Part shown: positions 16,942 through 25,000 of the stretch, in pieces
Layout of the letters: each line of letters starts with the position of its first letter
Position numbering within the stretch: the stretch's first letter is position 1
From: an uncultured Bacteroides sp.
Lineage (GTDB): Bacteria > Bacteroidota > Bacteroidia > Bacteroidales > Bacteroidaceae
NCBI RefSeq assembly: GCF_959029255.1
Contig: NZ_CAUFUE010000003.1
Coordinates: forward strand, 155,137-219,136
Reading direction: 5' to 3'
Length of the DNA stretch: 64,000 nucleotides
Notes under the pieces: generated by a model
Seen by the model: the letters and a program-made list of their open reading frames with translations, nothing else
Database searches by the model: none
What the model was told of the DNA's origin: nothing
Program-made: the position numbers and the translations under genes

Positions 16942-17634
16942 TCAAAAAGTATAGATGCATTCCAGACCTACAACATTTTTACGGTCGCCCTGTTCCCACT
17001 GGCGGCAATAAAATACATCCGCATTCCAACGGTCGGATAACGGTAGAACAATACCTCCCCGGTAGCGCATGCGGTCAACGTCAAAATGCTCCCCTTGATT
17101 CAAAGAGTTATACATTTCCAACGATACGTATGGTTCTATACCTATCTTAGATAAATTATAAGCCATTTTGAAGCGAGAGCGTAAACGAAACTCATCATTG
17201 TTTCCATCAAAAGTATGTTGCACACGTTCGCGCAATGAAAATTTCAGGTTTCGTAAACGAGTAGAAAGGGTACCGTCCACATAATAACGATGGCGGAACT
17301 TCCATCCATTACTACCCCGGTTACGATAGTGCAACTCATATCCCGTCCCCAACTTCAGGAAAGGTAAAAGTGAATACTTACCGCCTACCCCCAGCCCCCA
17401 ACGGTCTGTTTTGCTTAAATCATCCTTTGTGCGCCATTCCAGATTACCGGATATAGCAAACGCCGGTTTCACTTTATATTCGAAACCGGCATTTGCCCAA
17501 CTGGCAAAGTCTTTTTCCTGTGCTTGCAACGAAGATTGCGAAATAATGAACAATCCAACCAGCAAAGCACCTATCCTCCATGAGGAATAATATCTATTTA
17601 TTTTTATCCATTTGTCGACAGAAACCATCATCAA
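16942..17634 (-). CDS. DUF2490 family outer membrane protein
   Basis: The 230-residue protein has an N-terminal hydrophobic segment with a likely cleavage after SLQAQ. Repeated beta strands follow, such as WRTKDDLSKTDRWGLGVGGKYSL and LRLRSRFKMAYNLSK, and the C-terminus NVVGLECIYTF ends in an aromatic residue as barrels do. This fits DUF2490, a family of small predicted barrels. Two further in-frame Met codons lie within the first three residues, so the exact start is uncertain. It faces the DUF4421 gene. Confidence 0.8.
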   Translation of the reverse strand: MMMVSVDKWIKINRYYSSWRIGALLVGLFIISQSSLQAQEKDFASWANAGFEYKVKPAFAISGNLEWRTKDDLSKTDRWGLGVGGKYSLLPFLKLGTGYELHYRNRGSNGWKFRHRYYVDGTLSTRLRNLKFSLRERVQHTFDGNNDEFRLRSRFKMAYNLSKIGIEPYVSLEMYNSLNQGEHFDVDRMRYRGGIVLPLSDRWNADVFYCRQWEQGDRKNVVGLECIYTF

Positions 17635-17696
17635 TCTTATTGTTTACGTCCGCAAAGCTAAAAATAAATTCTGTAATAAATCTGTAATAAAAAGAT

Positions 17697-18356
17697 TTAC
17701 TCATGCGAAATTCTCTTCAAATGCTCTTCAATCTTCTGGAAAAACGAAGCCAGATGTGAACCATCCACAAAAGCATGGTTTACATAAATGGAAAGAGGAA
17801 ATACCAGACGTCCTTCACGGGTTACGACTTTTCCGGCAGTCATCAGCGGATGGCTACAAGCATTACCGGCTTGAGCAAGCGTATAGGTAGTAGCCGTGAA
17901 ATACATTTTCGGAACCGCACTTAAGTGTACCACGTCATAATCTCCCTGTTCTGCCAACTTTTTCTCCGCATTATAAGGATCACCATCTTCAGGAATGTTG
18001 GTAATCAATTCATAAGCCTCCGAGTAAAAGCGTTCAAAATCTTCGTGATAAGGAATACGTACAGTATAGAAAGTCTTTCCGGGAACAGCTATCGGGGAAA
18101 TGATATCCACCCGGTCGTGAAAGATGACCTGACCGTCCTTATCAATGCGAAAGCGCAATTCATCCACTTCATTAGCCGAGCGTAGCACGGCATATAAATA
18201 ATAAAGAAAAAAAGAACGACCTGCCGCTCTGGCAGCAACACTTGCTTCTGTGCAATCAATCTCTGTAGTGATGGAATACCATGAGTTTACAAAACCACGG
18301 AAAAAGCCGTAATTGTCCCGGCGTTCCCAATTTTCAATGTCAATGATGTGTTTCAT
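17697..18356 (-). CDS. Chloramphenicol acetyltransferase-like protein (CatA family)
   Basis: The 219-residue protein starts at 18356 with MKHIIDIENWERRDNYGFFR, which matches the family opening. An in-frame ATG 14 codons upstream lies within the hairpin that ends dsbD. The catalytic loop is present as YVNHAFVDGSHLASFF, with the essential His before x-x-x-D-G, and the trimer fold motif FFRGFVNSWYSITTEIDCTE is also visible. Type A CATs transfer acetyl from acetyl-CoA to chloramphenicol, but chromosomal Bacteroidales homologues often act on other, unknown substrates. Whether this one gives resistance cannot be told from sequence. Confidence 0.82.
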   Translation of the reverse strand: MKHIIDIENWERRDNYGFFRGFVNSWYSITTEIDCTEASVAARAAGRSFFLYYLYAVLRSANEVDELRFRIDKDGQVIFHDRVDIISPIAVPGKTFYTVRIPYHEDFERFYSEAYELITNIPEDGDPYNAEKKLAEQGDYDVVHLSAVPKMYFTATTYTLAQAGNACSHPLMTAGKVVTREGRLVFPLSIYVNHAFVDGSHLASFFQKIEEHLKRISHE

Positions 18357-18377
18357 TTCTATAAAAAGATATTTATA

Positions 18378-18405
18378 AAAAAGGATGCTATCTTTCAAGC
18401 ATCCT
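18378..18405 (-). terminator. Intrinsic terminator after dsbD
   Basis: On the minus strand GGATGCT and AGCATCC pair around a short loop and are followed by TTTTTTAT. It lies between the dsbD stop and the start of the CAT-like gene, so the two are separate units. Confidence 0.8.
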
Positions 18406-18416
18406 CTTTCCTATTA

Positions 18417-20471
18417 TTATTGTTCCTTCTCTTTTCTGTAATTCTCCAAACCTGTTTGCAAGAATTCTATGTATTTGGGAATATCTTCATCATAAGAGTA
18501 TGACTTATTGAGCGGTCTGCCTTCATTGTCAATGAGCACATAGAATGGTTGCGCATTGGCACCGAACTTAACTCGTTGGAGATAACTCCACTTGTCGCCT
18601 ACCGTGCGCAAAGTACGCTCTTTTCCGTTTTCCATAATCTTCACAGGAGAGGTGAGCGGAGTCTTATTATCCACATAAAGCGTGATAAGCACATAATCAT
18701 TATTGATGATATCACTCACCTTCGGGTCTGTCCATACGGCAAGTTCCATCTTACGGCAATTCACACAACCATAACCAGTGAAGTCCAGCATTACGGGTTT
18801 ACCATGCAGGCGGGCATACTCCATACCCAGGTCATAATCATCAAACTGCGCATGCACTTCGTTATTGTAAAGATTGAAATCCTGCGTCTGCATAGGTGGC
18901 GCAAAAGCACTGACTGCCTTCAACGGCGCTCCCCACAAACCGGGAACCATATAAATAGCAAACGCAAGGGAAGCCAAAGCCATGAAAAAGCGCGGCACAC
19001 TGACCTTGTTATCGTCATCATCGTGCGGAAACTTGATTTTGCCCAACAAGTAGAAACCAAGCAAAGCAAACAGTACAATCCACAAAGCGAGGAATGTTTC
19101 ACGGTCGAGGATACGCCAGCCGTAAGCCAAATCGGCTACAGAAAGGAACTTCAACGCAAAGGCAAGTTCAAGGAAACCGAGCGTCACCTTAATAACGTTC
19201 ATCCAGCCACCCGACTTAGGCATAGATTTCAGCCATGACGGGAACAATGCAAACAACGTGAACGGTAATGCCAAAGCAATGGCAAAACCCAACATTCCGA
19301 TAGCCGGAGCTACCACACTGCCGGTCGTAGAAACCTGCACCAACAGGAATCCGATAATAGGGCCTGTGCAAGAGAAAGAAACCAGTGACAGCGTAAATGC
19401 CATCAGAAAAATACTGAGCAGGCCACTTGTCTTTTCAGCCTTACTGTCTACCGCATTACTCCATTTGGAAGGAAGAGTTATCTCAAATGCTCCGAAGAAG
19501 GAAGCGGCAAACACTATCAACATCAAACAGAACAAGATGTTGAAGACCGCATTCGTTGAGAGCGCATTCAGGGCACTAGCGCCAAATATCAGTGTAATAG
19601 CCAGTCCAAGAGTAACGTATATCACAACAATGGATGCACCATACGTCCAGGCATCACGGATACCTTTCTTCTTATCTTTGCTGCGCTTCAGAAAAAAGCT
19701 GACCGTCATCGGGATGATAGGCCATACACAGGGAGTGAACAACGCTAACAATCCGCCGAGAAACCCGGTAATGAAGATATAAATCCACGACATATCTTCC
19801 TGGGAAGTAGTTTCTCCCAAAGCGTGCAAATCATCTATAACCGGTTTCCAAAGGTCGATTTCCCCATCTGAAACATTTATTCCGGTTGTTCCGTCCGCTC
19901 CACCGATGGTAGCAACAGAAGCAGTATCCGTAGCTGTTTCGGTGACAGCTTGCTGTGATGCAGGCTGAGTCTCTGCTTGTGGAGTGGCTACAACTTCCTT
20001 AGAAGAACCACCCTCAACCTTACCGGAAAAATTGAATGGCACCTGGGTAGGCGGCAAACAGTTTTCATCATTACATGCCCCATATTCCAGATAACCATCT
20101 ATTTCGTAAGCGCCGCCTGTCAACTTCAACTTTTGAACAAATTGCGCTGTATTCTCAAAATAACGCACCTTCATTTCGAATAATTTGTCGAATGCGGACA
20201 CTTCCTTGCCAACGGGTTTAAGCTTCCCCACCAACTCCGCACCGGAGAGTTTCTCCGTATTGAAAGTAGCCGAAATAGGACCACCATCACCCAAGTCGGT
20301 AGAGTAAACATGCCAACCTTTATCAATCACACCGGTAAATACAATTTCGGCCTCGCCAGCTGATAAGGTTTTCAGTTCCGACTTGAATTTTACGGGCTCA
20401 TGAATCTGTGCCTGCACCATAACGGCGAGCAGCAACAGAAAAACAGAGAATAATATTTTCTTCATTTTCAA
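18417..20471 (-). CDS. dsbD: Thiol:disulfide interchange protein DsbD family (protein-disulfide reductase)
   Basis: The 684-residue protein has a signal peptide (VMVQAQ) and a periplasmic N-terminal domain to about residue 165 (YGACNDENCLPP carries its two Cys). An acidic linker and a membrane domain of eight helices follow (about 230-510) with the redox Cys in FTPCVWPIIP and SFSCTGPIIG. The C-terminal thioredoxin-like domain carries the active site GYGCVNCRKME. It moves electrons from cytosolic thioredoxin to periplasmic substrates such as disulfide isomerases or cytochrome c maturation factors. Met1 and Met3 are both possible starts. A small Dabb-domain gene precedes it by 23 bases. Confidence 0.93.
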   Translation of the reverse strand: MKMKKILFSVFLLLLAVMVQAQIHEPVKFKSELKTLSAGEAEIVFTGVIDKGWHVYSTDLGDGGPISATFNTEKLSGAELVGKLKPVGKEVSAFDKLFEMKVRYFENTAQFVQKLKLTGGAYEIDGYLEYGACNDENCLPPTQVPFNFSGKVEGGSSKEVVATPQAETQPASQQAVTETATDTASVATIGGADGTTGINVSDGEIDLWKPVIDDLHALGETTSQEDMSWIYIFITGFLGGLLALFTPCVWPIIPMTVSFFLKRSKDKKKGIRDAWTYGASIVVIYVTLGLAITLIFGASALNALSTNAVFNILFCLMLIVFAASFFGAFEITLPSKWSNAVDSKAEKTSGLLSIFLMAFTLSLVSFSCTGPIIGFLLVQVSTTGSVVAPAIGMLGFAIALALPFTLFALFPSWLKSMPKSGGWMNVIKVTLGFLELAFALKFLSVADLAYGWRILDRETFLALWIVLFALLGFYLLGKIKFPHDDDDNKVSVPRFFMALASLAFAIYMVPGLWGAPLKAVSAFAPPMQTQDFNLYNNEVHAQFDDYDLGMEYARLHGKPVMLDFTGYGCVNCRKMELAVWTDPKVSDIINNDYVLITLYVDNKTPLTSPVKIMENGKERTLRTVGDKWSYLQRVKFGANAQPFYVLIDNEGRPLNKSYSYDEDIPKYIEFLQTGLENYRKEKEQ

Positions 20472-20494
20472 TTTTTAGTTCTTCAATTTCAAAC

Positions 20495-20794
20495 TTAATC
20501 TTCGTAATCTACACAAGCACGACTCTCTTTCACATTCGCGATAAGTTTACCGGCAGCTACATGTTCGGGATGTGTAGCATAGAATTTCACATCATCCAGC
20601 GTATCAAACTCACTATACAGGGCGATGCTCCAGGTTTCAGCAGGATTGATATTTAGTCCGACTTCTATCTTACGGATAACGGAAATCTTAGCGGGAAGCG
20701 CTTCAATAGCTTCCTTAAAATTATTCATTGCAGCTAACTTTTCGTCAGCCGGCGCCTCATCTTTCAGCTTAAATAAAACAATGTGCTTGACCAT
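20495..20794 (-). CDS. Dabb family (stress-responsive A/B barrel) protein
   Basis: The 99-residue protein begins MVKHIVLFKLKDEA and ends with YATHPEHVAAGKLI and the acidic ESRACVDYED, the pattern of the dimeric alpha-beta barrel (Dabb) domain. Members are found in stress proteins and some polyketide cyclases. The role in Bacteroides is unknown. It lies 23 bases upstream of dsbD on the same strand and is probably co-transcribed. Confidence 0.85.
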   Translation of the reverse strand: MVKHIVLFKLKDEAPADEKLAAMNNFKEAIEALPAKISVIRKIEVGLNINPAETWSIALYSEFDTLDDVKFYATHPEHVAAGKLIANVKESRACVDYED

Positions 20795-20897
20795 AACTTT
20801 GTTATTTAAATGATTTATGTCTATATTTGTCAGCCGAAGCGGCTGTATTTAACAACTGCAAAAATACTTGTTTTGTTTCAAATATACACTTAAACGG

Positions 20898-21506
20898 ATG
20901 TTAATAATAGGAATTGCAGGCGGAACAGGTTCGGGAAAGACCACCGTCGTACGTAAAATTGTTGAAAGCCTGCCCGTAGGCGAAGTGGTATTGTTGCCGC
21001 AAGATTCTTACTACAAAGACAGTAGCCACGTACCTGTGGAAGAACGGCAGAATATAAATTTCGACCATCCGGACGCGTTTGAATGGAGCCTACTCTCCAA
21101 GCACGTTTCCATGCTGCGCGAGGGTAAAAGCATTGAACAGCCCACCTATTCGTATCTGACGTGTACCCGCCAGCCCGAAACCATCCATATCGAACCGCGC
21201 GAAGTCATTATCATCGAAGGCATCCTTGCTTTATGCGACAAAAAACTTCGCGGCATGATGGATCTCAAGATTTTCGTGGATGCAGATCCCGATGAACGTC
21301 TTATCCGCGTTATCCAACGGGATGTGATTGAGCGTGGACGTACTGCCGAGGCTGTAATGGAGCGTTATACCCGTATCTTGAAACCAATGCATCAACAATT
21401 CATTGAACCGTGTAAGCGGTATGCCGACCTCATTGTACCGGAAGGTGGTAATAATCAAGTGGCGATTGATATACTTACGATGTATATCAAGAAACACTTA
21501 AAATAG
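20898..21506 (+). CDS. udk: Uridine kinase
   Basis: The start is set at 20898 because MLIIGIAGGTGSGKTTVVRK places the P-loop at the very N-terminus, as in all Udk proteins. The frame extends ten codons upstream without homology. The 202-residue enzyme phosphorylates uridine and cytidine for pyrimidine salvage. The Walker A GGTGSGKTT, the substrate loop PQDSYYKD, the DHPDAFEW block and IIEGILAL are all present. The MltF-like gene follows 31 bases later on the same strand. Confidence 0.95.
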   Translation: MLIIGIAGGTGSGKTTVVRKIVESLPVGEVVLLPQDSYYKDSSHVPVEERQNINFDHPDAFEWSLLSKHVSMLREGKSIEQPTYSYLTCTRQPETIHIEPREVIIIEGILALCDKKLRGMMDLKIFVDADPDERLIRVIQRDVIERGRTAEAVMERYTRILKPMHQQFIEPCKRYADLIVPEGGNNQVAIDILTMYIKKHLK

Positions 21507-21537
21507 GTATTAAGTATCAGACATTAATTGCTGCGTC

Positions 21538-22929
21538 ATGAAAAAGAGAAGCGGATTATGGACAATACTGTCAGTGGTGGTAATATGCTGCATTCTAGGA
21601 TGCCGTGGTGGTCATAATGCCGTTGTAGAGGAAAGCAGTGATGACCTGCAACAAATAAAGGATAGCGGGGAGCTGGTAGTATTGACGCTGTACAGTTCCA
21701 CTTCGTATTTTATTTACCGTGGGCAAGACATGGGGTTTCAGTATGAATTGAGCGAGCAATTTGCCAAAAGTCTCGGGGTGAAATTGAAAATTAAGGTTGC
21801 CAAGAACGTGCACGACCTCATAGAAAAACTTCTTGCAGGCGAAGGCGACCTTATCGCTTACAATCTGCCCATCACGAAGGAGTGGAAAGACAGTCTGATA
21901 TATTGCGGCGAAGAAGTAATCACCCATCAGGTTATTGTGCAGCGCATCGGTGGACGCATCAAACCTCTGAAAGACGTCACAGAACTTATCGGGAAAGATA
22001 TATACGTAAAGCCGGGTAAGTATTATGACCGTTTAGTCAATCTTGACAAGGAACTCGGAGGAGGAATAAACATCCATAAAGTAACCAATGACAGTATTAC
22101 TGTGGAAGACTTGATTACCCAGGTTTCTCAAGGGAAGATATCTTATACTGTGGCAGACAATGATATAGCGCGGCTGAATACGACCTATTATCCCAATCTG
22201 AACATCAATCTTTCCATCAGCTTTGATCAACGCGCTTCATGGGCCGTAAGAAAAGATTGTCCGCAACTGGCGGCGGCGGCTGACAAATGGCATGAAGAAA
22301 ATATGACTTCACCGGCCTATACAGCAAGTATGAAGCGTTATTTTGAGATCAGTAAGGCTATTCCCCACTCTCCTATCCTGTCTCTACGGGAAGGAAAAAT
22401 TTCGCATTACGATAATTTGTTCAAGAAATACGCTCCTGAAATCAATTGGGACTGGCGCTTACTGGCATCGCTGGCTTATACAGAATCCAACTTCGACTCT
22501 ACGGCAGTGTCATGGGCAGGCGCCAAAGGGCTGATGCAACTAATGCCGGCTACCGCACGAGCCATGGGAGTGCCACCGGGCAAAGAGCACAATCCGGAAG
22601 AAAGTATCAAAGCGGCAGTGAAGTATATCGCTACCACTGCCAAAAGTTTTGCGGCAGTTCCCCCGGAGGAGCGACTGAATTTCGTATTGGCATCCTATAA
22701 TTCCGGCATCGGTCACGTACTGGATGCCATGGCTTTGGCTGAGAAATACGGAAAGAACAAATACGTCTGGCGCGATAACGTAGAAAATTTCATCCTGCTG
22801 AAAAGCAACGAAGAGTATTTTACCGACCCTGTCTGTAAAAACGGTTATTTCCGTGGAATAGAAACTTATAATTTCGTGAGGGATATAACATCACGATTTG
22901 AACAGTATAAAAAGAAAATTAAGGGGTAA
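21538..22929 (+). CDS. MltF-like membrane-bound lytic transglycosylase
   Basis: The 463-residue lipoprotein has a lipobox at VVICCILGC. A solute-binding-protein family 3 domain (about 45-270, with GELVVLTLYSSTSYFIYRG) is fused to a C-terminal SLT domain (about 300-435) whose catalytic Glu is in LAYTESNFDSTAVSWAGAKG, followed by LMQLMPATARAMG. This is the MltF layout, in which the binding domain senses cell-wall peptides and the SLT domain cuts peptidoglycan glycan strands to 1,6-anhydro ends. It follows udk closely and may be co-transcribed. Confidence 0.92.
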   Translation: MKKRSGLWTILSVVVICCILGCRGGHNAVVEESSDDLQQIKDSGELVVLTLYSSTSYFIYRGQDMGFQYELSEQFAKSLGVKLKIKVAKNVHDLIEKLLAGEGDLIAYNLPITKEWKDSLIYCGEEVITHQVIVQRIGGRIKPLKDVTELIGKDIYVKPGKYYDRLVNLDKELGGGINIHKVTNDSITVEDLITQVSQGKISYTVADNDIARLNTTYYPNLNINLSISFDQRASWAVRKDCPQLAAAADKWHEENMTSPAYTASMKRYFEISKAIPHSPILSLREGKISHYDNLFKKYAPEINWDWRLLASLAYTESNFDSTAVSWAGAKGLMQLMPATARAMGVPPGKEHNPEESIKAAVKYIATTAKSFAAVPPEERLNFVLASYNSGIGHVLDAMALAEKYGKNKYVWRDNVENFILLKSNEEYFTDPVCKNGYFRGIETYNFVRDITSRFEQYKKKIKG

Positions 22930-23024
22930 AGTCACAAAACCTCAAAATAACAGTATCCATACGTCCTATTATTGTTAAACTTATCTAAATAATATCGTTA
23001 GAATATATATCTATTTTATTTATA

Positions 23025-23083
23025 TTCTACATTTGTAGAACAATAACTCAAATATGTAGAACAAAGTAAATAAAATGTAGAAC
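23025..23083. promoter_or_regulatory. Probable BlaI-type operator array
   Basis: A 16-bp perfect palindrome TTCTACATTTGTAGAA (23025-23040) is followed by two more TGTAGAAC half-sites. The three TGTAGAAC copies start at 23034, 23055 and 23076, exactly 21 bases apart. TACA-TGTA is the core of BlaI/MecI operators, and the next gene (start 23096) encodes such a repressor, which implies autoregulation. Confidence 0.82.
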
Positions 23084-23095
23084 ATTATAAGCTAT

Positions 23096-23467
23096 ATGAA
23101 ACTATCAAAAACAGAAGAGCAACTAATGGATATTATCTGGAAAAATAAAAAGATTTTTTTCAAAGAGATTATTGATAATTATCCTGAACCCAAACCCGCA
23201 TCAACTACTGTGGCTACTCTCTTGAAGAGAATGCAAGAAAAAAATGTCATTGGCTATAAACTATTTGGTAATTCCCGCCAATATTATCCGCTGATAAAGA
23301 AAGAGGAATATTTCTCTAAAGGATTGAAAGAAATCATCCAAAACTATTTTAATAATTCGTCATTGCAATTTGCATCATTCTTCACTCAAAACAGTAATAT
23401 GACGGCCGACGAACTTGAAGATTTAAAGAATATTGTAGAACAAGAATTAAACAAGAAAAAGAAATGA
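23096..23467 (+). CDS. BlaI/MecI/CopY-family transcriptional repressor
   Basis: The 123-residue protein has the winged-helix opening MKLSKTEEQLMDIIWKN and ASTTVATLLKRMQEKNVIGY, which is the recognition helix of BlaI. A C-terminal dimerisation helix follows, ending in NIVEQELNKKKK. The repressor would bind the TGTAGAAC array directly upstream and be cleaved when the partner membrane protease is triggered. Its stop overlaps the start of the M56 peptidase gene by four bases (ATGA), so the two are translationally coupled. No beta-lactamase gene lies nearby. Confidence 0.93.
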   Translation: MKLSKTEEQLMDIIWKNKKIFFKEIIDNYPEPKPASTTVATLLKRMQEKNVIGYKLFGNSRQYYPLIKKEEYFSKGLKEIIQNYFNNSSLQFASFFTQNSNMTADELEDLKNIVEQELNKKKK

Positions 23468-24999
23468 TAATTTCCTTCATTGTAAAATCAATATGCTGTA
23501 TGCTGTTCTTTTGGATAATCTATCACTTCCTATTAGAGAAAGAAAGTATGCTCAAGTTCAAAAGATATTTTCTCTTGGCAGTTTTAGTATTTTCCATACT
23601 TATACCTTTTATCAGCACTCCTAATACCTTAAAGTTTACTTCTTCAATAGACGAAATAGCAGAGAGGTATATCAGCAAACCATCAATGCGGCAATCGTCC
23701 CCCGACGCACCTATTTCTGAAGCAGAAGATTTTTCAGATGAAATAAATCTGAAAGAAAACCGTCTGCAAAGTATCAATGATACCCCATCAGAACCGGGAA
23801 ACATGTGGGGAAGAATAATTATCGGAATATATATGCTTGTGACATCCCTGTTACTAATACGTTTCATTTACAATCTGTCTTGCCTGTTAAAGTTAACACA
23901 AAAAGGTATTGCCATAAAATACGGGCAAAGCAATCTCATTATCATAGAAGAGTTAAAGAGTTCCTTCAGTTTTTTCAATTATATATTCATTTCAAAAAGC
24001 GATTACCAAGATAATAGTCTTAAAAACAAAATATTGATTCATGAGTTGATTCACGTTAAGCAAAAACATTCGGCCGATGTGTTGTTTATTGAATTATTAA
24101 TTACTTTCTTCTGGTTCAACCCCGTTCTTTACCTGTACAGGAGGACAATAAAACTCAATCATGAGTTTCTGGCTGACAAAGGAGTAATTGATAATACGAA
24201 GGATATCTCTGCTTATCAAATGATATTGATAAACAAAGCATCCAATCGTTGTAACTTCTCATTTACAAGTAGTTTAACTTATTCAATTACTAAAAAACGA
24301 CTGATTATGATGACAAAAACAACTTCCAGAAGTTGTTATCTTTTCAAGATAGCGGCTTTAATACCAACTTTTCTGATTGCCGGTAACGTGTTCTCAACAG
24401 AAATTGTTACTGAGGATGCCATTGAACCCATATCTGCTTTCGTCACAAATGAGCAACTTCCTTCAAACATGGATACCATTATTATACCCGAAAGTGGTGT
24501 TTCCCAAGCAGAGATGGAGCAGTACTCAAACATTGTATCCAAATACTTTGATAAAATTACAGAAGACGGGAAATTTATATGGAAATCAAAAGAAATATCC
24601 AAAGATGATCTTAAAACACTATTTCCTCTTTATATCCGCATGACTAAAGAACAACGAAAACTGCATTATATTCACATCATATCTCCTCTGAATCCGTGGA
24701 AATTACGAAGTCCTAATGTAGACGAATGGAGAGGTTGCACGAACGACAAAAACAAACGGATATTCCTTGACGGTAAAGAAATTGACGGGGAGAAAATTAA
24801 AGACTACAGTCGCAGAAGTATTGTATACTTCTGCGTTGCAAAGGAGTCCCTCATCAATGATGAGAGCGAAAGAACATCTTATCTGTGGACAAAAGAAGGG
24901 TATGATGAATATATCCGAAAATATGGCAAACAGATATCACTTTCCCAACTATTCAGTGTTCATCCGCAGACCTGGTTTCGCATGGCGACAAAAAAATAA
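23464..24999 (+). CDS. BlaR1-like M56 family membrane metallopeptidase
   Basis: The 511-residue protein has membrane helices near residues 4-21, 35-50 and 117-137. A gluzincin zinc site follows in LIHELIHVKQKHSAD (HExxH at about 193) with NHEFLADKGV as the downstream Glu ligand, then a further helix around 295-312. Unlike BlaR1 of staphylococci, the C-terminal 190 residues do not show a penicillin-binding domain (no SxxK/KTG pattern that I can see) and are of unknown fold. The ligand is therefore probably not a beta-lactam. Its likely substrate is the BlaI-type repressor encoded just upstream. It ends one base from the convergent metH stop. Confidence 0.88.
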   Translation: MIISFIVKSICCMLFFWIIYHFLLEKESMLKFKRYFLLAVLVFSILIPFISTPNTLKFTSSIDEIAERYISKPSMRQSSPDAPISEAEDFSDEINLKENRLQSINDTPSEPGNMWGRIIIGIYMLVTSLLLIRFIYNLSCLLKLTQKGIAIKYGQSNLIIIEELKSSFSFFNYIFISKSDYQDNSLKNKILIHELIHVKQKHSADVLFIELLITFFWFNPVLYLYRRTIKLNHEFLADKGVIDNTKDISAYQMILINKASNRCNFSFTSSLTYSITKKRLIMMTKTTSRSCYLFKIAALIPTFLIAGNVFSTEIVTEDAIEPISAFVTNEQLPSNMDTIIIPESGVSQAEMEQYSNIVSKYFDKITEDGKFIWKSKEISKDDLKTLFPLYIRMTKEQRKLHYIHIISPLNPWKLRSPNVDEWRGCTNDKNKRIFLDGKEIDGEKIKDYSRRSIVYFCVAKESLINDESERTSYLWTKEGYDEYIRKYGKQISLSQLFSVHPQTWFRMATKK

Positions 25000-25000
25000 G

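Noticed and set aside
17697..18356. Acquired chloramphenicol resistance gene
   Set aside because: The family is right, but codon use and surroundings are those of the chromosome and no mobile element borders it; resistance cannot be claimed.
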